Positions 1 to 7,320 are shown, counted from the stretch's first letter. The stretch is DNA of 18,242 bases from Bacillota bacterium (GCA_023455425.1 JAEYCM010000008.1:1-18242); one strand, 5' to 3'. Numbers and translations: made by a program. Notes: generated by a model not told the origin, from the letters alone.

Positions 1-117
1 TGCCGGTGGTTTGGCTAAGGGGTCCCACCTGTTCCCATACCGAACACAGCAGTTAAGCCCTTATACGCCGAAAGTACTTGGCTGGAAACGGCCCGGGAGG
101 ATAGGTAGCCGCCGGCT
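1..117 (+). rRNA. rrf: 5S ribosomal RNA
   Basis: The sequence contains the conserved 5S core: CCCATACCGAACACAGCAG, then AGTTAAGCCC, then the GAAAGTACTTGGC loop E/helix IV region. The ends form helix I: GCCGGTGG at 2-9 pairs with CCGCCGGC in the 108-116 region. Length fits the ~117 nt family norm, so the gene is essentially complete. A few 5' bases could lie before the window. It is presumably the last gene of an rRNA operon lying upstream, outside the window. Confidence 0.93.
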
Positions 118-120
118 CCC

Positions 121-158
121 AACGCAAAACAGCACCCATGTGGGTGCTGTTTTGCGTT
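121..158 (+). terminator. rRNA operon terminator hairpin
   Basis: A perfect 18-bp inverted repeat (121-138 with 141-158) starts a few bases after the 5S 3' end. Its GC-rich core CAGCACCCA/TGGGTGCTG is flanked by AAAA on the left arm and TTTT on the right, the form of a bidirectional intrinsic terminator. Confidence 0.85.
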
Positions 159-204
159 AGAACTGACTGCCCTAATTCTTTCCGGGTCTCTTGACAGCCA
201 TGCT

Positions 205-470
205 CTTGGATGGAAGAGCCGAAGTTGAGCGCCGCCAGTGGCGGATGAAGCGAAACGGAGGCTCAGTGAGCAAAAGAGAATTGCGACCGACAGGGAGCAA
301 GCCGACTATTGCGAACTGAGTAAGGAGCCGACCGCCGTCTGTGATGGGGAGAGGGAGGCGCAGTCCCAGTGAGGCCCTCGGCGGGAGACGCCTCGGGCAC
401 TAGGCCTGAGGGCCGTCGCAAGCCGTACAAGGAAGGCGTTCCCGCCGACACAGTACGGCTATACCGAACT
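205..470 (+). ncRNA. Candidate structured non-coding RNA (possibly raiA-class)
   Basis: No credible gene is seen, but helices nest throughout. They are 216-220/260-264 (GAGCC/GGCTC) enclosing 232-236/240-244 (CCGCC/GGCGG); a long-range helix 281-287/415-421 (TTGCGAC/GTCGCAA); 330-336/357-365 with a two-base bulge; 373-379/408-414 (GGCCCTC/GAGGGCC) holding two smaller hairpins, 380-383/389-392 and 394-398/404-408; and 421-428/453-460 (AGCCGTAC/GTACGGCT) with an inner hairpin 435-438/443-446. The 394-408 hairpin contains a G-U pair that works only on the plus strand. The general look recalls the raiA class of large ornate bacterial RNAs, but that is a resemblance from memory. No clear -10 box was found; TTGACA at 191-196 has no partner. 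Boundaries are approximate. Confidence 0.5.
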
Positions 471-474
471 GAAA

Positions 475-511
475 GAGCAAATCTGCCGCAACCTGCGGCA
501 GATTGCCGCTC
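475..511. other. Hairpin after the structured RNA
   Basis: A perfect 10-bp stem (480-489 with 495-504, AATCTGCCGC/GCGGCAGATT, loop AACCT) is extended by GAGC/GCTC at 475-478/508-511. It could be the 3' terminal stem of the RNA before it, but there is no clean U-tract on the plus side. Confidence 0.5.
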
Positions 512-514
512 CTA

Positions 515-560
515 TGCAAATTAAGCCCTTACGTGAAAACGTGAGGGCCTAATATTTGCA
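515..560 (+). other. Long hairpin with GAAA tetraloop
   Basis: TGCAAA (515-520) pairs with TTTGCA (555-560) at the base. A 10-bp stem 525-534/539-548 is closed by a GAAA loop at 535-538. One T-G wobble at 530/543 and the GNRA loop are only meaningful if the plus strand is the RNA. It may be a module of the structured RNA upstream. Confidence 0.5.
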
Positions 561-584
561 CAAAGAAGGAGCCAATGGCTCCTT
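560..584 (-). terminator. Terminator of the dgt cassette
   Basis: A perfect 8-bp stem AAGGAGCC/GGCTCCTT (566-573/577-584, loop AAT) starts five bases beyond the stop codon of the minus-strand gene ending at 589. Read on the minus strand, the right arm runs into a T-rich stretch (TTCTTTG), as expected for an intrinsic terminator. Confidence 0.6.
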
Positions 585-588
585 AAAG

Positions 589-1176
589 TTAGACAGTTCT
601 TATTTCATAAAACACTAAAGATGGCTCTCCAAGCTTACTTCCATTACGGTCAGCTTTGCATGCGTAACTCCACTCTAAAAACACAGACTTTCCATTCAAT
701 AAATACTGCTGAAATTGTCTACGTACTTTTGTGCTGTAATCTGCTAGCTCCAATAGCTCATCTGTCGTTAAGAAGTTTGAATTTCCAATAAACTTCAAGT
801 CATTGTCTGTGGATATGATGGTTACATCTTTATTATTAAAAGTAACTAAATTCCATAAATCACCGCTTACAGCTTCAATGACCACTTTATTACTGGAAAC
901 ATCAATAACTCCACTTTTAATGGCAACAAAATAAGGATAGTATATTACCATATCGTTTGATGCGAAGGAATTTATTAATTCCTTTGCAAACTTGGTTGCT
1001 TCTTCCGATGAAACGCCAACTTTACGGGGAAGATTAAGATCATTTCCTTGTTGAACTGCGCTACGAACCGTCCATAATAGATTATCATCTAGTATAGAAT
1101 CATTGCAGAATTTCTCCCATGGTACAGAAGGTAGGCCTGATTTGCGCAGTTCTAAAAAGCCTTGCAATTTATTCAT
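589..1176 (-). CDS. Putative reduced ATP-grasp (PEP-synthase/PPDK-like) protein
   Basis: This 195-residue protein is not one I recognise by name. Several stretches match, in order, the ATP-grasp domain of PEP synthase/pyruvate phosphate dikinase: LWTVRSAV at ~34-41 (family VRSSA), SGVIDV at ~88-93 (family SGVxFT), VVIEAVSGDLWNLV at ~98-111 (family IEAxxGLGExLV), SVFLEWSYA at ~164-172 (family DIEWA) and LVFYEIRTV at the C-terminus (family LQxRP). It is far shorter than PEP synthase, and the swivelling-His and PEP domains are absent, so nucleotide binding is inference. A GTG at 1185 is possible, but ATG at 1176 is preferred because AAGGTG sits six bases before it, overlapping the dgt stop codon. 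That implies translational coupling. The DNA is AT-rich like dgt and unlike the other neighbours. A different fold remains possible. Confidence 0.55.
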   Translation of the reverse strand: MNKLQGFLELRKSGLPSVPWEKFCNDSILDDNLLWTVRSAVQQGNDLNLPRKVGVSSEEATKFAKELINSFASNDMVIYYPYFVAIKSGVIDVSSNKVVIEAVSGDLWNLVTFNNKDVTIISTDNDLKFIGNSNFLTTDELLELADYSTKVRRQFQQYLLNGKSVFLEWSYACKADRNGSKLGEPSLVFYEIRTV

Positions 1177-1186
1177 AATTAACACC

Positions 1187-2440
1187 TTAGATTTTTATCC
1201 GAGGATTCCGGATTCGTTCGTGCTCTTCAAGTGCAAAACGATCAGTCATGCCAGCAATATAATCACAAACAACGTGAATTTCATTATTCTCAAACCCATG
1301 GTTTATCTCTGGATTTTCTATATTCATATATCTATAGAACTGATCGGCTGGCAAAAGTTTAGGGTTATTAGTAAAAGCATCAAATAGTTCCCGAGCAACA
1401 TTAGTTGCTTTGCTATCCATAATCACTATTGTGTTAATACCATAAATGGTCTCATATATGGCCTTTTTAAGTTTTTTAAAAAGGTTTTCATCAACCTTTT
1501 TAAATCCCACTATAGGTTCCCCTGAATTGCATAAACTATGGACATCGGCCAAAGTACGTATATTTTTCTCATCAATAGTTTCAACAGTTTGAGTTGTTAT
1601 ACTCATTATCAAATGATGAATTAAATCTTTAATAAAAAATGTGTCACTATACTGAGAGAAGTCTAACTCCGCAGTTTTCAATTCAAGCAAAGAGGCAATT
1701 ATCTCTTTTATTTTAGTGATCTCGGCGTCAACATCTTTACTTTTTTTGTATGCCTTTTCAACTAATCCGAAATTAATACCGTCTTGAAGGTCATGGCAGA
1801 TATATGTGAGAGTATCAACTAAAGCCACAATTTGGCCTTCGATAGAAAAACATGGCTTATATGGATTTAAGTTTTCGTAAACGCCACTACGATCCGTAGT
1901 ATGCTTTAATATTCCTTCTCTTACTTCATGAGTAAGATTTAAACCAGGGTACTTATCACATCGTCTTTCCAAAAAATCAACAACTCTGACACTTTGCTCA
2001 TTATGCTTGTAGCAACCCATTTGTCTTTTTTCTAATTCATCATTTAAAAATTTTTCTACGGCATGTCCAAACGGAGTATGCCCTAAATCATGCCCCAAGG
2101 CGATAGCTTCTGCTAGATCTTCATTAAGAGCCAACGACTTGCAAATGCCTCTTGCAATCTGTGCCACTTCAAGTGTATGTGTTAATCTTGTACGAAAATA
2201 GTCACCTTCATGGTTTACAAACACCTGAGTTTTATACATTAGCCGCCGAAACGCTTTGGAATGAATAATTCGGTCCCTATCCCTTTGAAAAGAGCCCCTA
2301 TTTTCGTCAGGTCGCTCATCTTCAGAATAGTCTCTACTATTTTCTTTTGGTCTCGTAGTAGCAAAAGGAGCAAGCATGCTTGCATAAGAATCCTCAATGG
2401 CATTTTTCAAACGAGGTAGTTCAATATCTCCAATAAGCAT
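1187..2440 (-). CDS. dgt: Deoxyguanosinetriphosphate triphosphohydrolase (dGTPase, HD superfamily)
   Basis: This 417-residue protein is of normal length for dGTPases, which hydrolyse dGTP to deoxyguanosine and triphosphate in the cytoplasm. The family block RDRIIHSKAFRRLMYKTQVF lies at ~54-73. The HD metal site is complete: H88 in RLTHTLEVAQ, H117-D118 in LGHDLGHTPFGH, and D209 in VALVDTLTYICHDLQDG. A dGTPase-type HNEQSVRVV motif follows at ~146. The start ATG at 2440 has a strong AGGAGGA at 2447-2453, six bases upstream. The stop codon is within a few bases of the downstream ATP-grasp-like gene, so the two form a coupled pair. The upstream kinase stop (2454) touches this gene's ribosome binding site. 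Base composition is clearly AT-rich: 21 G/C in 1681-1740 against 37 in 2701-2760 of the kinase. Bacterial dGTPases include known anti-phage enzymes; that role here is inference. Confidence 0.9.
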   Translation of the reverse strand: MLIGDIELPRLKNAIEDSYASMLAPFATTRPKENSRDYSEDERPDENRGSFQRDRDRIIHSKAFRRLMYKTQVFVNHEGDYFRTRLTHTLEVAQIARGICKSLALNEDLAEAIALGHDLGHTPFGHAVEKFLNDELEKRQMGCYKHNEQSVRVVDFLERRCDKYPGLNLTHEVREGILKHTTDRSGVYENLNPYKPCFSIEGQIVALVDTLTYICHDLQDGINFGLVEKAYKKSKDVDAEITKIKEIIASLLELKTAELDFSQYSDTFFIKDLIHHLIMSITTQTVETIDEKNIRTLADVHSLCNSGEPIVGFKKVDENLFKKLKKAIYETIYGINTIVIMDSKATNVARELFDAFTNNPKLLPADQFYRYMNIENPEINHGFENNEIHVVCDYIAGMTDRFALEEHERIRNPRIKI

Positions 2441-2453
2441 ATGAAGTCCTCCT

Positions 2454-3440
2454 TTAATTAGTCCTATGAGTAGATTTTATGAAAGATAAGGACAGTATTT
2501 TAGACGCTTTAAACAGCGCAAACGCCTGCTCATAGGAGGGCATCGCCATCATGCCGCCCTTCTTGGTGGCGCACAGCGCGCCTACGGCGTTTGCAAAGCG
2601 CACGCGCTCGGGTAGGCCGAATTCCGGATGGTTGAATTGCATATAGATGGCGGAACCCATGAACGAATCTCCGCAGCCGGTGGTATCCACGGCCTGTACG
2701 GAGAACCCGTCCACAAATCCATGCTCGGTTGCGGTGGCGTAGTAAGCGCCCTTTGCGCCGTAGGTGATATAACAGGTCTTGACGCCCATGTCCAAAAGCT
2801 TTTTGGTTCCCGCCTCCGGGTCATCCGCCGAAACGTCCAGCAGCATGGCCATTTCTTCTTCGGACATTTTGACAATGTCCGCAAGCGGCAGCGCACCGTA
2901 AAGCTCCTGTATGGCTTGTTCCTTGCTGTCCCACAGCATTGCGCGGTAGTTGGGATCATAGGAGACCTGAATGCCGCGCTCCTTGGCATAGCGTACGGCA
3001 GAAAGCGTGGCGGTCCGTGCGGGATCACGTTTTAACGTAAGGGAACTGAAATGCAGATTGCGGCATTGATCAATCAAAGAATAATCCAGCAGTTCCTCTT
3101 TGAGTTCGGTATCCGCGCCAGGGTCGCGCAGGAAAGCGAACTCGCGCTCGCCGTTGTCCTGCAGGCTGACGAATGCCAGCGTGGTGTGGATCACGGGCAC
3201 GGTCTGCACGCCACGTGGTTCAATGTTGCAAGTAGTAAGCATATGCTTCAGGAATCGGCCGAAGAGGTCGTCTCCCACCGCGCCGATTACCGCCGCTTTG
3301 CCGCCCAGGGCGGAAACCGCAGCCGCACAGTTGGGCGGGCCGCCGCCGGGGTTCATTTCATAAGCCGGGTTTCCCATGGAGCCGCGTCCGGATGGTGTAA
3401 AATCAATCAGATATTCGCCTGCAACAACGATATCAAACAT
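2454..3440 (-). CDS. PfkB-family carbohydrate kinase (fructokinase-like)
   Basis: This 328-residue cytoplasmic ribokinase-fold sugar kinase carries both PfkB signatures. PGGGPPNCAAAVSALGG is at ~31-47, with GAVGDDLFG following at ~53-61. VDTTGCGDSFMG at ~251-262 contains the presumed catalytic base D258 and the anion hole. Overall layout resembles ScrK-type fructokinases, but the sugar cannot be read from sequence. The start is ATG at 3440, because GAGGAGG lies seven bases upstream; an in-frame TTG at 3458 lies upstream of that site. The last ~18 codons (after ALFKASK) switch to AT-rich DNA encoding an unusual tail, suggesting the original 3' end was replaced at the junction with the dgt cassette. 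No terminator follows, so transcription probably runs on into dgt. Confidence 0.85.
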   Translation of the reverse strand: MFDIVVAGEYLIDFTPSGRGSMGNPAYEMNPGGGPPNCAAAVSALGGKAAVIGAVGDDLFGRFLKHMLTTCNIEPRGVQTVPVIHTTLAFVSLQDNGEREFAFLRDPGADTELKEELLDYSLIDQCRNLHFSSLTLKRDPARTATLSAVRYAKERGIQVSYDPNYRAMLWDSKEQAIQELYGALPLADIVKMSEEEMAMLLDVSADDPEAGTKKLLDMGVKTCYITYGAKGAYYATATEHGFVDGFSVQAVDTTGCGDSFMGSAIYMQFNHPEFGLPERVRFANAVGALCATKKGGMMAMPSYEQAFALFKASKILSLSFIKSTHRTN

Positions 3441-3446
3441 AAACTT

Positions 3447-3453
3447 CCTCCTC
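3447..3453 (-). promoter_or_regulatory. Ribosome binding site deciding the kinase start
   Basis: On the minus strand GAGGAGG precedes ATG at 3440 with seven-base spacing. This favours the internal ATG over the longer TTG-initiated reading, whose start lies upstream of this site. Confidence 0.7.
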
Positions 3454-3496
3454 AGCAAGTCGGCGCATGCATGACGCCAATTACGCCCATCGTCTT

Positions 3497-3526
3497 AGTA
3501 TAGCATATTTTATAGGCTGGCAGAAA
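3497..3526 (-). promoter_or_regulatory. Possible promoter of the sugar kinase
   Basis: On the minus strand an extended -10, TGCTATACT, has its hexamer at 3502-3497, leaving a ~50-base leader to the ATG. The -35 region (TTTCTG at 18-base spacing) is weak. It lies just after the terminator of the upstream GGDEF-EAL gene, as expected for an independent promoter. Confidence 0.45.
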
Positions 3527-3528
3527 TG

Positions 3529-3550
3529 AAAAAAGCGGCCTCAGGCCGCT
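3529..3550 (-). terminator. Terminator of the GGDEF-EAL gene
   Basis: On the minus strand AGCGGCC-TGA-GGCCGCT (3550-3534) is followed by a run of T bases down to 3529. It lies about 25 bases after the stop codon at 3575. Confidence 0.85.
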
Positions 3551-3574
3551 CAATGGACATAGCGTAAACCGGTT

Positions 3575-6500
3575 TTACAGGCCCGAGTAATCCGGCGTGG
3601 GCTCTATGGCGCCGCGCTCCCGGAGCACAACCTCCACTTCTTCCGCCGGCATGGGATGGAAATAATAATAGCCCTGTACCTCGTCGCACATCCGTTGGGC
3701 TAGAAAATCAAGCTGCTGCTTGGTCTCGACGCCCTCCGCAATCACCTTCAACCCAAGGTTTTTGGCTAGGCTGATGATGATTTTGGTCACGGCCTGATCC
3801 TTGCTGGTGCCTCCGATGCTGTGAACAAACTGCATATCCATTTTGATCCGGTCGATCGGCAACAGCTTTAAGCGGCTTAAGGAGGAATATTCCGTTCCAA
3901 AATCGTCTATGGAAATGGAAATGCCCAGGTCCTTGAGGCCTGAAAGCGCATGCATGGTGTGCTCCACATTTTGAAGCGCCGCGCTTTCCGTCAACTCCAA
4001 CTCCAGACAGGCGGGGTTCAGGGCGGTCTGCTGCAGTACGCGTGCCACCTGTTGGGCAAAGGCGGGATTGCTGAATTGAATGGCGGAAATGTTCACAGCC
4101 ATGCGCACGGCGGGAAGGCCCATCTCCTGCCAGCGTACGCTCTGTGCGCAAGCCGTGTGGAGCACCCATTCCCCAATGGGGTTGATAAGCCCGGTATGCT
4201 CCGCAAGCGGGATAAAACTATAGGGCGGGACCATCCCAAGCTCAGGGTGCTTCCATCGCAGAAGGGCTTCCAGGCCAATGATTGCGCCGGATTTTACGTC
4301 GATCTGCGGCTGGTAATACAGCATCAGTTCCTGCCGGTCCAAAGCGCGATACAGGTTGTTGGTCAAATTGAGGCGGTCGGTCACTTCCTGCTTAAGCGAT
4401 GCGGAGCAGATCACATACTGGTTCTTTCCCTTTGCTTTTGCTTGGTACATAGCAATATCCGCATTTTTCACCAGCGCATCCGCGGTGGTGCCGTCCGCCG
4501 GATAGACGGAAATGCCCGCGCTTGCGGTGATGTTGAACTCCTGCCCGTCCAGACAGAACGGGGTGCGGAACAGGTTCATAATACGGTCGGCGATCAAGGG
4601 AAGATCGTTCAGGGACACTAAATCATTGATCAGCACAAGAAATTCATCCCCGCCAAAACGGGAAACCGTATCCTTGGGTCGAAGAGAAGAAATCAGCTGC
4701 CTTGAAATCAGTTTAAGAAGCAGGTCGCCGCTTTCATGGCCCATGGTGTCGTTGACGTTTTTAAACGAATCGAGGTCCAGGAACAATACGGCGAACTGCC
4801 GGTTGCGGCGGGATACCATCTGGATGGCCTGCTCTACGCGGCTGTTGAAGGAAAGGCGGTTGGGGAGGTTGGTCAGATGGTCGTAATAAGCCATTTCATT
4901 AATGGCGCGTTCTGACTCGGCTTTTGATAGCGCATCCCCGAGCATGTTGGCAATAATACGCATGGCGGCGCGGTTTTCTTCGGTGCATGTGTTTTTATCG
5001 GTGCAAAGCATCACCAAGACGCCAAAGGAGATTTGGTTGACGCTCACCGGGAACATTGCCGCGGCGTGTTCGTTTTCCATCCGGCCGTGGATATTTTTTG
5101 CTTCCTCTATATCCATGCCCAGATATTTTGACTCTGCGGAAGATACGCCATCCTTATTCCACTGGAGCACGGAATTGACCACAGTTTCTCCGCCCAGCGC
5201 CAGCAGCATATATGCTTGCTCTAAATGAAAAAACATGCCGAGGCTGGATAACGTATGCTCAATTTTTTCGCGGATGTTATAAAGGCTTGAAGAAACAAGC
5301 TCAGAAGAGAGTTCAAAAAAGAGTTTTTGCAGCTGTATCTGAGCCCTGCTCTGCCTAAGCCGGGATACATACACCTTATTGATAAAAAGCGCCACGATAA
5401 ATCCGATGAGAAAGATCAGCATGCGGATGAGATAATGGTCCGGCTTGATTGTCACGGAACCTGCGGGCGCAAATGTCCAAAGCGCAATCTGCGAAATAAT
5501 GGCCGAGACGGTCACGGAGATCAGCGCGTCTTTTTTCTCGTAGAGCAGTGCAATAAATAAAAACATGAATGGGAACGGCCAGATCGCCATCGCGCCCTTA
5601 TCAGCAAAGTGGAGGGTAATCACCGGAATGGAGATACAGATTACCGCAAGCGCAATGTATTCTTTTAGGCTGTCGGAAAACCGCAGGCGGGAGGAAATCC
5701 AGATGGCAAGCCCAAACAGCAGCATCAGCGCGGAAAAAGAAATGATATCGGACACCGCTAATGTACGGTAAATATAATATTGGATCATGAAGTAGAGGAA
5801 ACTGCCCCCCAGGTACATCAGGCCCAAATAGTCAAACAGCCTGGTATGCATCTTCTCGTCAAGAATCAGGCGCTTATCCTCAGGGTTTCGGCTGTCCATG
5901 AGCCTGTATCGCAGGACACAATAGAAAATGGACCCGATCGGAAAGAGCATCAGCAGCGGCGTCGACTGTGGAATCAGGAAGGGTAGGGCAATATTCATCA
6001 CCAGATAAAGTACGGTACCGGCAACCAAAATGACCAGGGATTGGGTAATGACGCGCGCGGAGCTACGAACCGGGCTTGCCGCTTGCCTTTTGACGTAGCG
6101 CCGAAGCACAAGGACACACAGCACGGCGTAAAGCAGGGTATAGATCATAAACCAAAGGCTTGAGATTGTCAGGTTCCCGGTTATCACCCAGCCAAGCAGA
6201 GTGGGCGAGAGCCCGTATGGAGTGGGAGAGACCAGGGGCCTGGCAAAAAAAAGAACGGTGCTTGCTGTTGCAGGCCCATACACCAGAAAATAGGTCCACC
6301 ATTTTTTTAATACGGGAGACCGAGTGAATTGCAACACAAAATGCAAAAGGACGCTGTAGCAAAAGCCCCAGCTTATTTCGGCCAGCCGCAGCCACAGTAT
6401 GACGATGGAGCGTTCCTCTGTGGAATTTGCAATGGAACAGCCAAGCGCCCAAAGGATAAAACAATAGCCCACGCCAAAAAACAGCTGATTCAGCTTATTG

Positions 6501-6595
6501 CGAAGGCCAAGACCAAGAACATAAAAGGAAACGAATATGGCAAAGGCGCAAAGTGAAAAAAAGAAAACGGATACCAGCATGGAGGAATTCTGCAT
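3575..6595 (-). CDS. Membrane-bound GGDEF-EAL cyclic-di-GMP enzyme with 7TM-type sensor and GAF-like region
   Basis: A 1006-residue protein expected in the cytoplasmic membrane. Residues ~8-230 form a seven-helix region resembling the 7TM sensor found on some histidine kinases. A second group of about six helices spans ~255-410. A soluble GAF-like stretch covers ~425-560. The GGDEF domain (~565-730) has an intact active site, GGDEF at 648-652, and an inhibitory I-site R639-x-x-D642 five residues before it. The EAL domain (~745-990) keeps the expected catalytic set: E776 of EALLRW, N835, E870 region, DDFGT at 897-901, K918, E954 of AEGVET and Q974. Both synthesis and hydrolysis of c-di-GMP are therefore possible, and which dominates cannot be told. 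The start at 6595 has AAAGGA very close upstream. The gene stands alone, divergent from padR. Confidence 0.9.
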   Translation of the reverse strand: MQNSSMLVSVFFFSLCAFAIFVSFYVLGLGLRNKLNQLFFGVGYCFILWALGCSIANSTEERSIVILWLRLAEISWGFCYSVLLHFVLQFTRSPVLKKWWTYFLVYGPATASTVLFFARPLVSPTPYGLSPTLLGWVITGNLTISSLWFMIYTLLYAVLCVLVLRRYVKRQAASPVRSSARVITQSLVILVAGTVLYLVMNIALPFLIPQSTPLLMLFPIGSIFYCVLRYRLMDSRNPEDKRLILDEKMHTRLFDYLGLMYLGGSFLYFMIQYYIYRTLAVSDIISFSALMLLFGLAIWISSRLRFSDSLKEYIALAVICISIPVITLHFADKGAMAIWPFPFMFLFIALLYEKKDALISVTVSAIISQIALWTFAPAGSVTIKPDHYLIRMLIFLIGFIVALFINKVYVSRLRQSRAQIQLQKLFFELSSELVSSSLYNIREKIEHTLSSLGMFFHLEQAYMLLALGGETVVNSVLQWNKDGVSSAESKYLGMDIEEAKNIHGRMENEHAAAMFPVSVNQISFGVLVMLCTDKNTCTEENRAAMRIIANMLGDALSKAESERAINEMAYYDHLTNLPNRLSFNSRVEQAIQMVSRRNRQFAVLFLDLDSFKNVNDTMGHESGDLLLKLISRQLISSLRPKDTVSRFGGDEFLVLINDLVSLNDLPLIADRIMNLFRTPFCLDGQEFNITASAGISVYPADGTTADALVKNADIAMYQAKAKGKNQYVICSASLKQEVTDRLNLTNNLYRALDRQELMLYYQPQIDVKSGAIIGLEALLRWKHPELGMVPPYSFIPLAEHTGLINPIGEWVLHTACAQSVRWQEMGLPAVRMAVNISAIQFSNPAFAQQVARVLQQTALNPACLELELTESAALQNVEHTMHALSGLKDLGISISIDDFGTEYSSLSRLKLLPIDRIKMDMQFVHSIGGTSKDQAVTKIIISLAKNLGLKVIAEGVETKQQLDFLAQRMCDEVQGYYYFHPMPAEEVEVVLRERGAIEPTPDYSGL

Positions 6596-6704
6596 GGTCC
6601 TTTGTAGCCCTTTCGTTTCGCTGTTATAAGATATCGGTCAAACAGGGCGCCCGCTAAAGCGAAAAAACGCGAATTGTACAAAATTTTCCGGTTTGGAAAT
6701 AGGA

Positions 6705-6734
6705 TTGACATCAACTATATCAAGATGATATACT
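6705..6734 (+). promoter_or_regulatory. padR promoter
   Basis: A consensus -35 TTGACA (6705-6710) and near-consensus -10 TATACT (6729-6734) are separated by 18 bases, ending about 28 bases before the padR ATG. Confidence 0.85.
6716..6732. promoter_or_regulatory. Palindromic operator inside the padR promoter
   Basis: TATATCA-AGA-TGATATA is a perfect 7-bp inverted repeat that fills the promoter spacer and overlaps the -10 box. PadR-family proteins commonly repress their own promoters by binding such sites, so autoregulation is a reasonable inference. Confidence 0.65.
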
Positions 6735-6762
6735 TATTCCACTTTCAGAGAGGGCAGACAAA

Positions 6763-7320
6763 ATGGCAAAAGAAAATACCACAAGGTTTATATTGCTCGG
6801 TCTGTTAAGCCATGCGGATATGAGCGGGTATGATATGAAAAAACGGATGGATGTTACCGTAAGCCATTTCTGGAATGTCGGTTTTGGGCAGATCTATCCT
6901 ACGTTAAAGGAACTGAATTCGGAAGGCTTGGTAGAAAAGAAAGAATATTCATCTTCCAAAGGGCCGAACAGGATGGTGTATTCCATCACGGAACAAGGGC
7001 GGGAATCCCTTTCAAACTGGCTGATGCTGCCGGAAGAAAAGGAATATACGCGCTACGAACTGCTGCTCAAACTTTTTTTCAGCGGCCGCCTTCCGGTGGA
7101 ATACAGCCAAACCCGGATAGAGGCGTTCCGCGCGCGGCATGCGCAGAACCTGTTTTTGATGGAGCAGTTTGCAAACGAGCTCGGCGCAATACTGGATGCT
7201 GAGCCCGACCACAAGTATTACTACCTGACCGCGCTTTTTGGCAAATATGTTTATCAGGCGTACCTTGATTGGGCAAAGGAAGCGCAGGAAATGCTAAAAG
7301 CCCAACCGGAGGAAGAATGA
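6763..7320 (+). CDS. PadR-family transcriptional regulator
   Basis: This 185-residue protein has the PadR winged helix at ~8-85: FILLGLLSHADMSGYDMKK, then FGQIYPTLKELNSEGLVEKK (the recognition helix and wing), then a RMVYSITEQGRESLSNWL wing/linker. A C-terminal alpha-helical dimerisation region of the Vir_act_alpha_C type covers ~90-175. Length is normal for the longer PadR subgroup. The ATG has AGAGAGGG upstream. It is transcribed from the promoter at 6705-6734, which contains a perfect palindrome. Its stop codon overlaps the start of a membrane polyferredoxin gene (ATGA), so the two form an operon and the polyferredoxin is the likely second target. The effector is unknown; the family responds to small molecules such as phenolics or drugs. 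Confidence 0.9.
   Translation: MAKENTTRFILLGLLSHADMSGYDMKKRMDVTVSHFWNVGFGQIYPTLKELNSEGLVEKKEYSSSKGPNRMVYSITEQGRESLSNWLMLPEEKEYTRYELLLKLFFSGRLPVEYSQTRIEAFRARHAQNLFLMEQFANELGAILDAEPDHKYYYLTALFGKYVYQAYLDWAKEAQEMLKAQPEEE

Noticed and set aside
191..219. TTGACA at 191-196 as a promoter for the structured RNA
   Set aside because: At 17-base spacing the -10 position reads AAGAGC; no acceptable -10 is present at 16-18 bases.
263..451. A 62-codon open frame on the minus strand between the 5S gene and the dgt cassette
   Set aside because: No ribosome binding site, biased basic/proline-rich composition, and it is antisense to a region better explained as structured RNA.
589..2440. Interpretation of the dgt pair as a classical toxin-antitoxin system
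   Set aside because: Neither protein resembles a known toxin or antitoxin, and the sizes and gene order do not suggest it; nucleotide metabolism or defence fits better.
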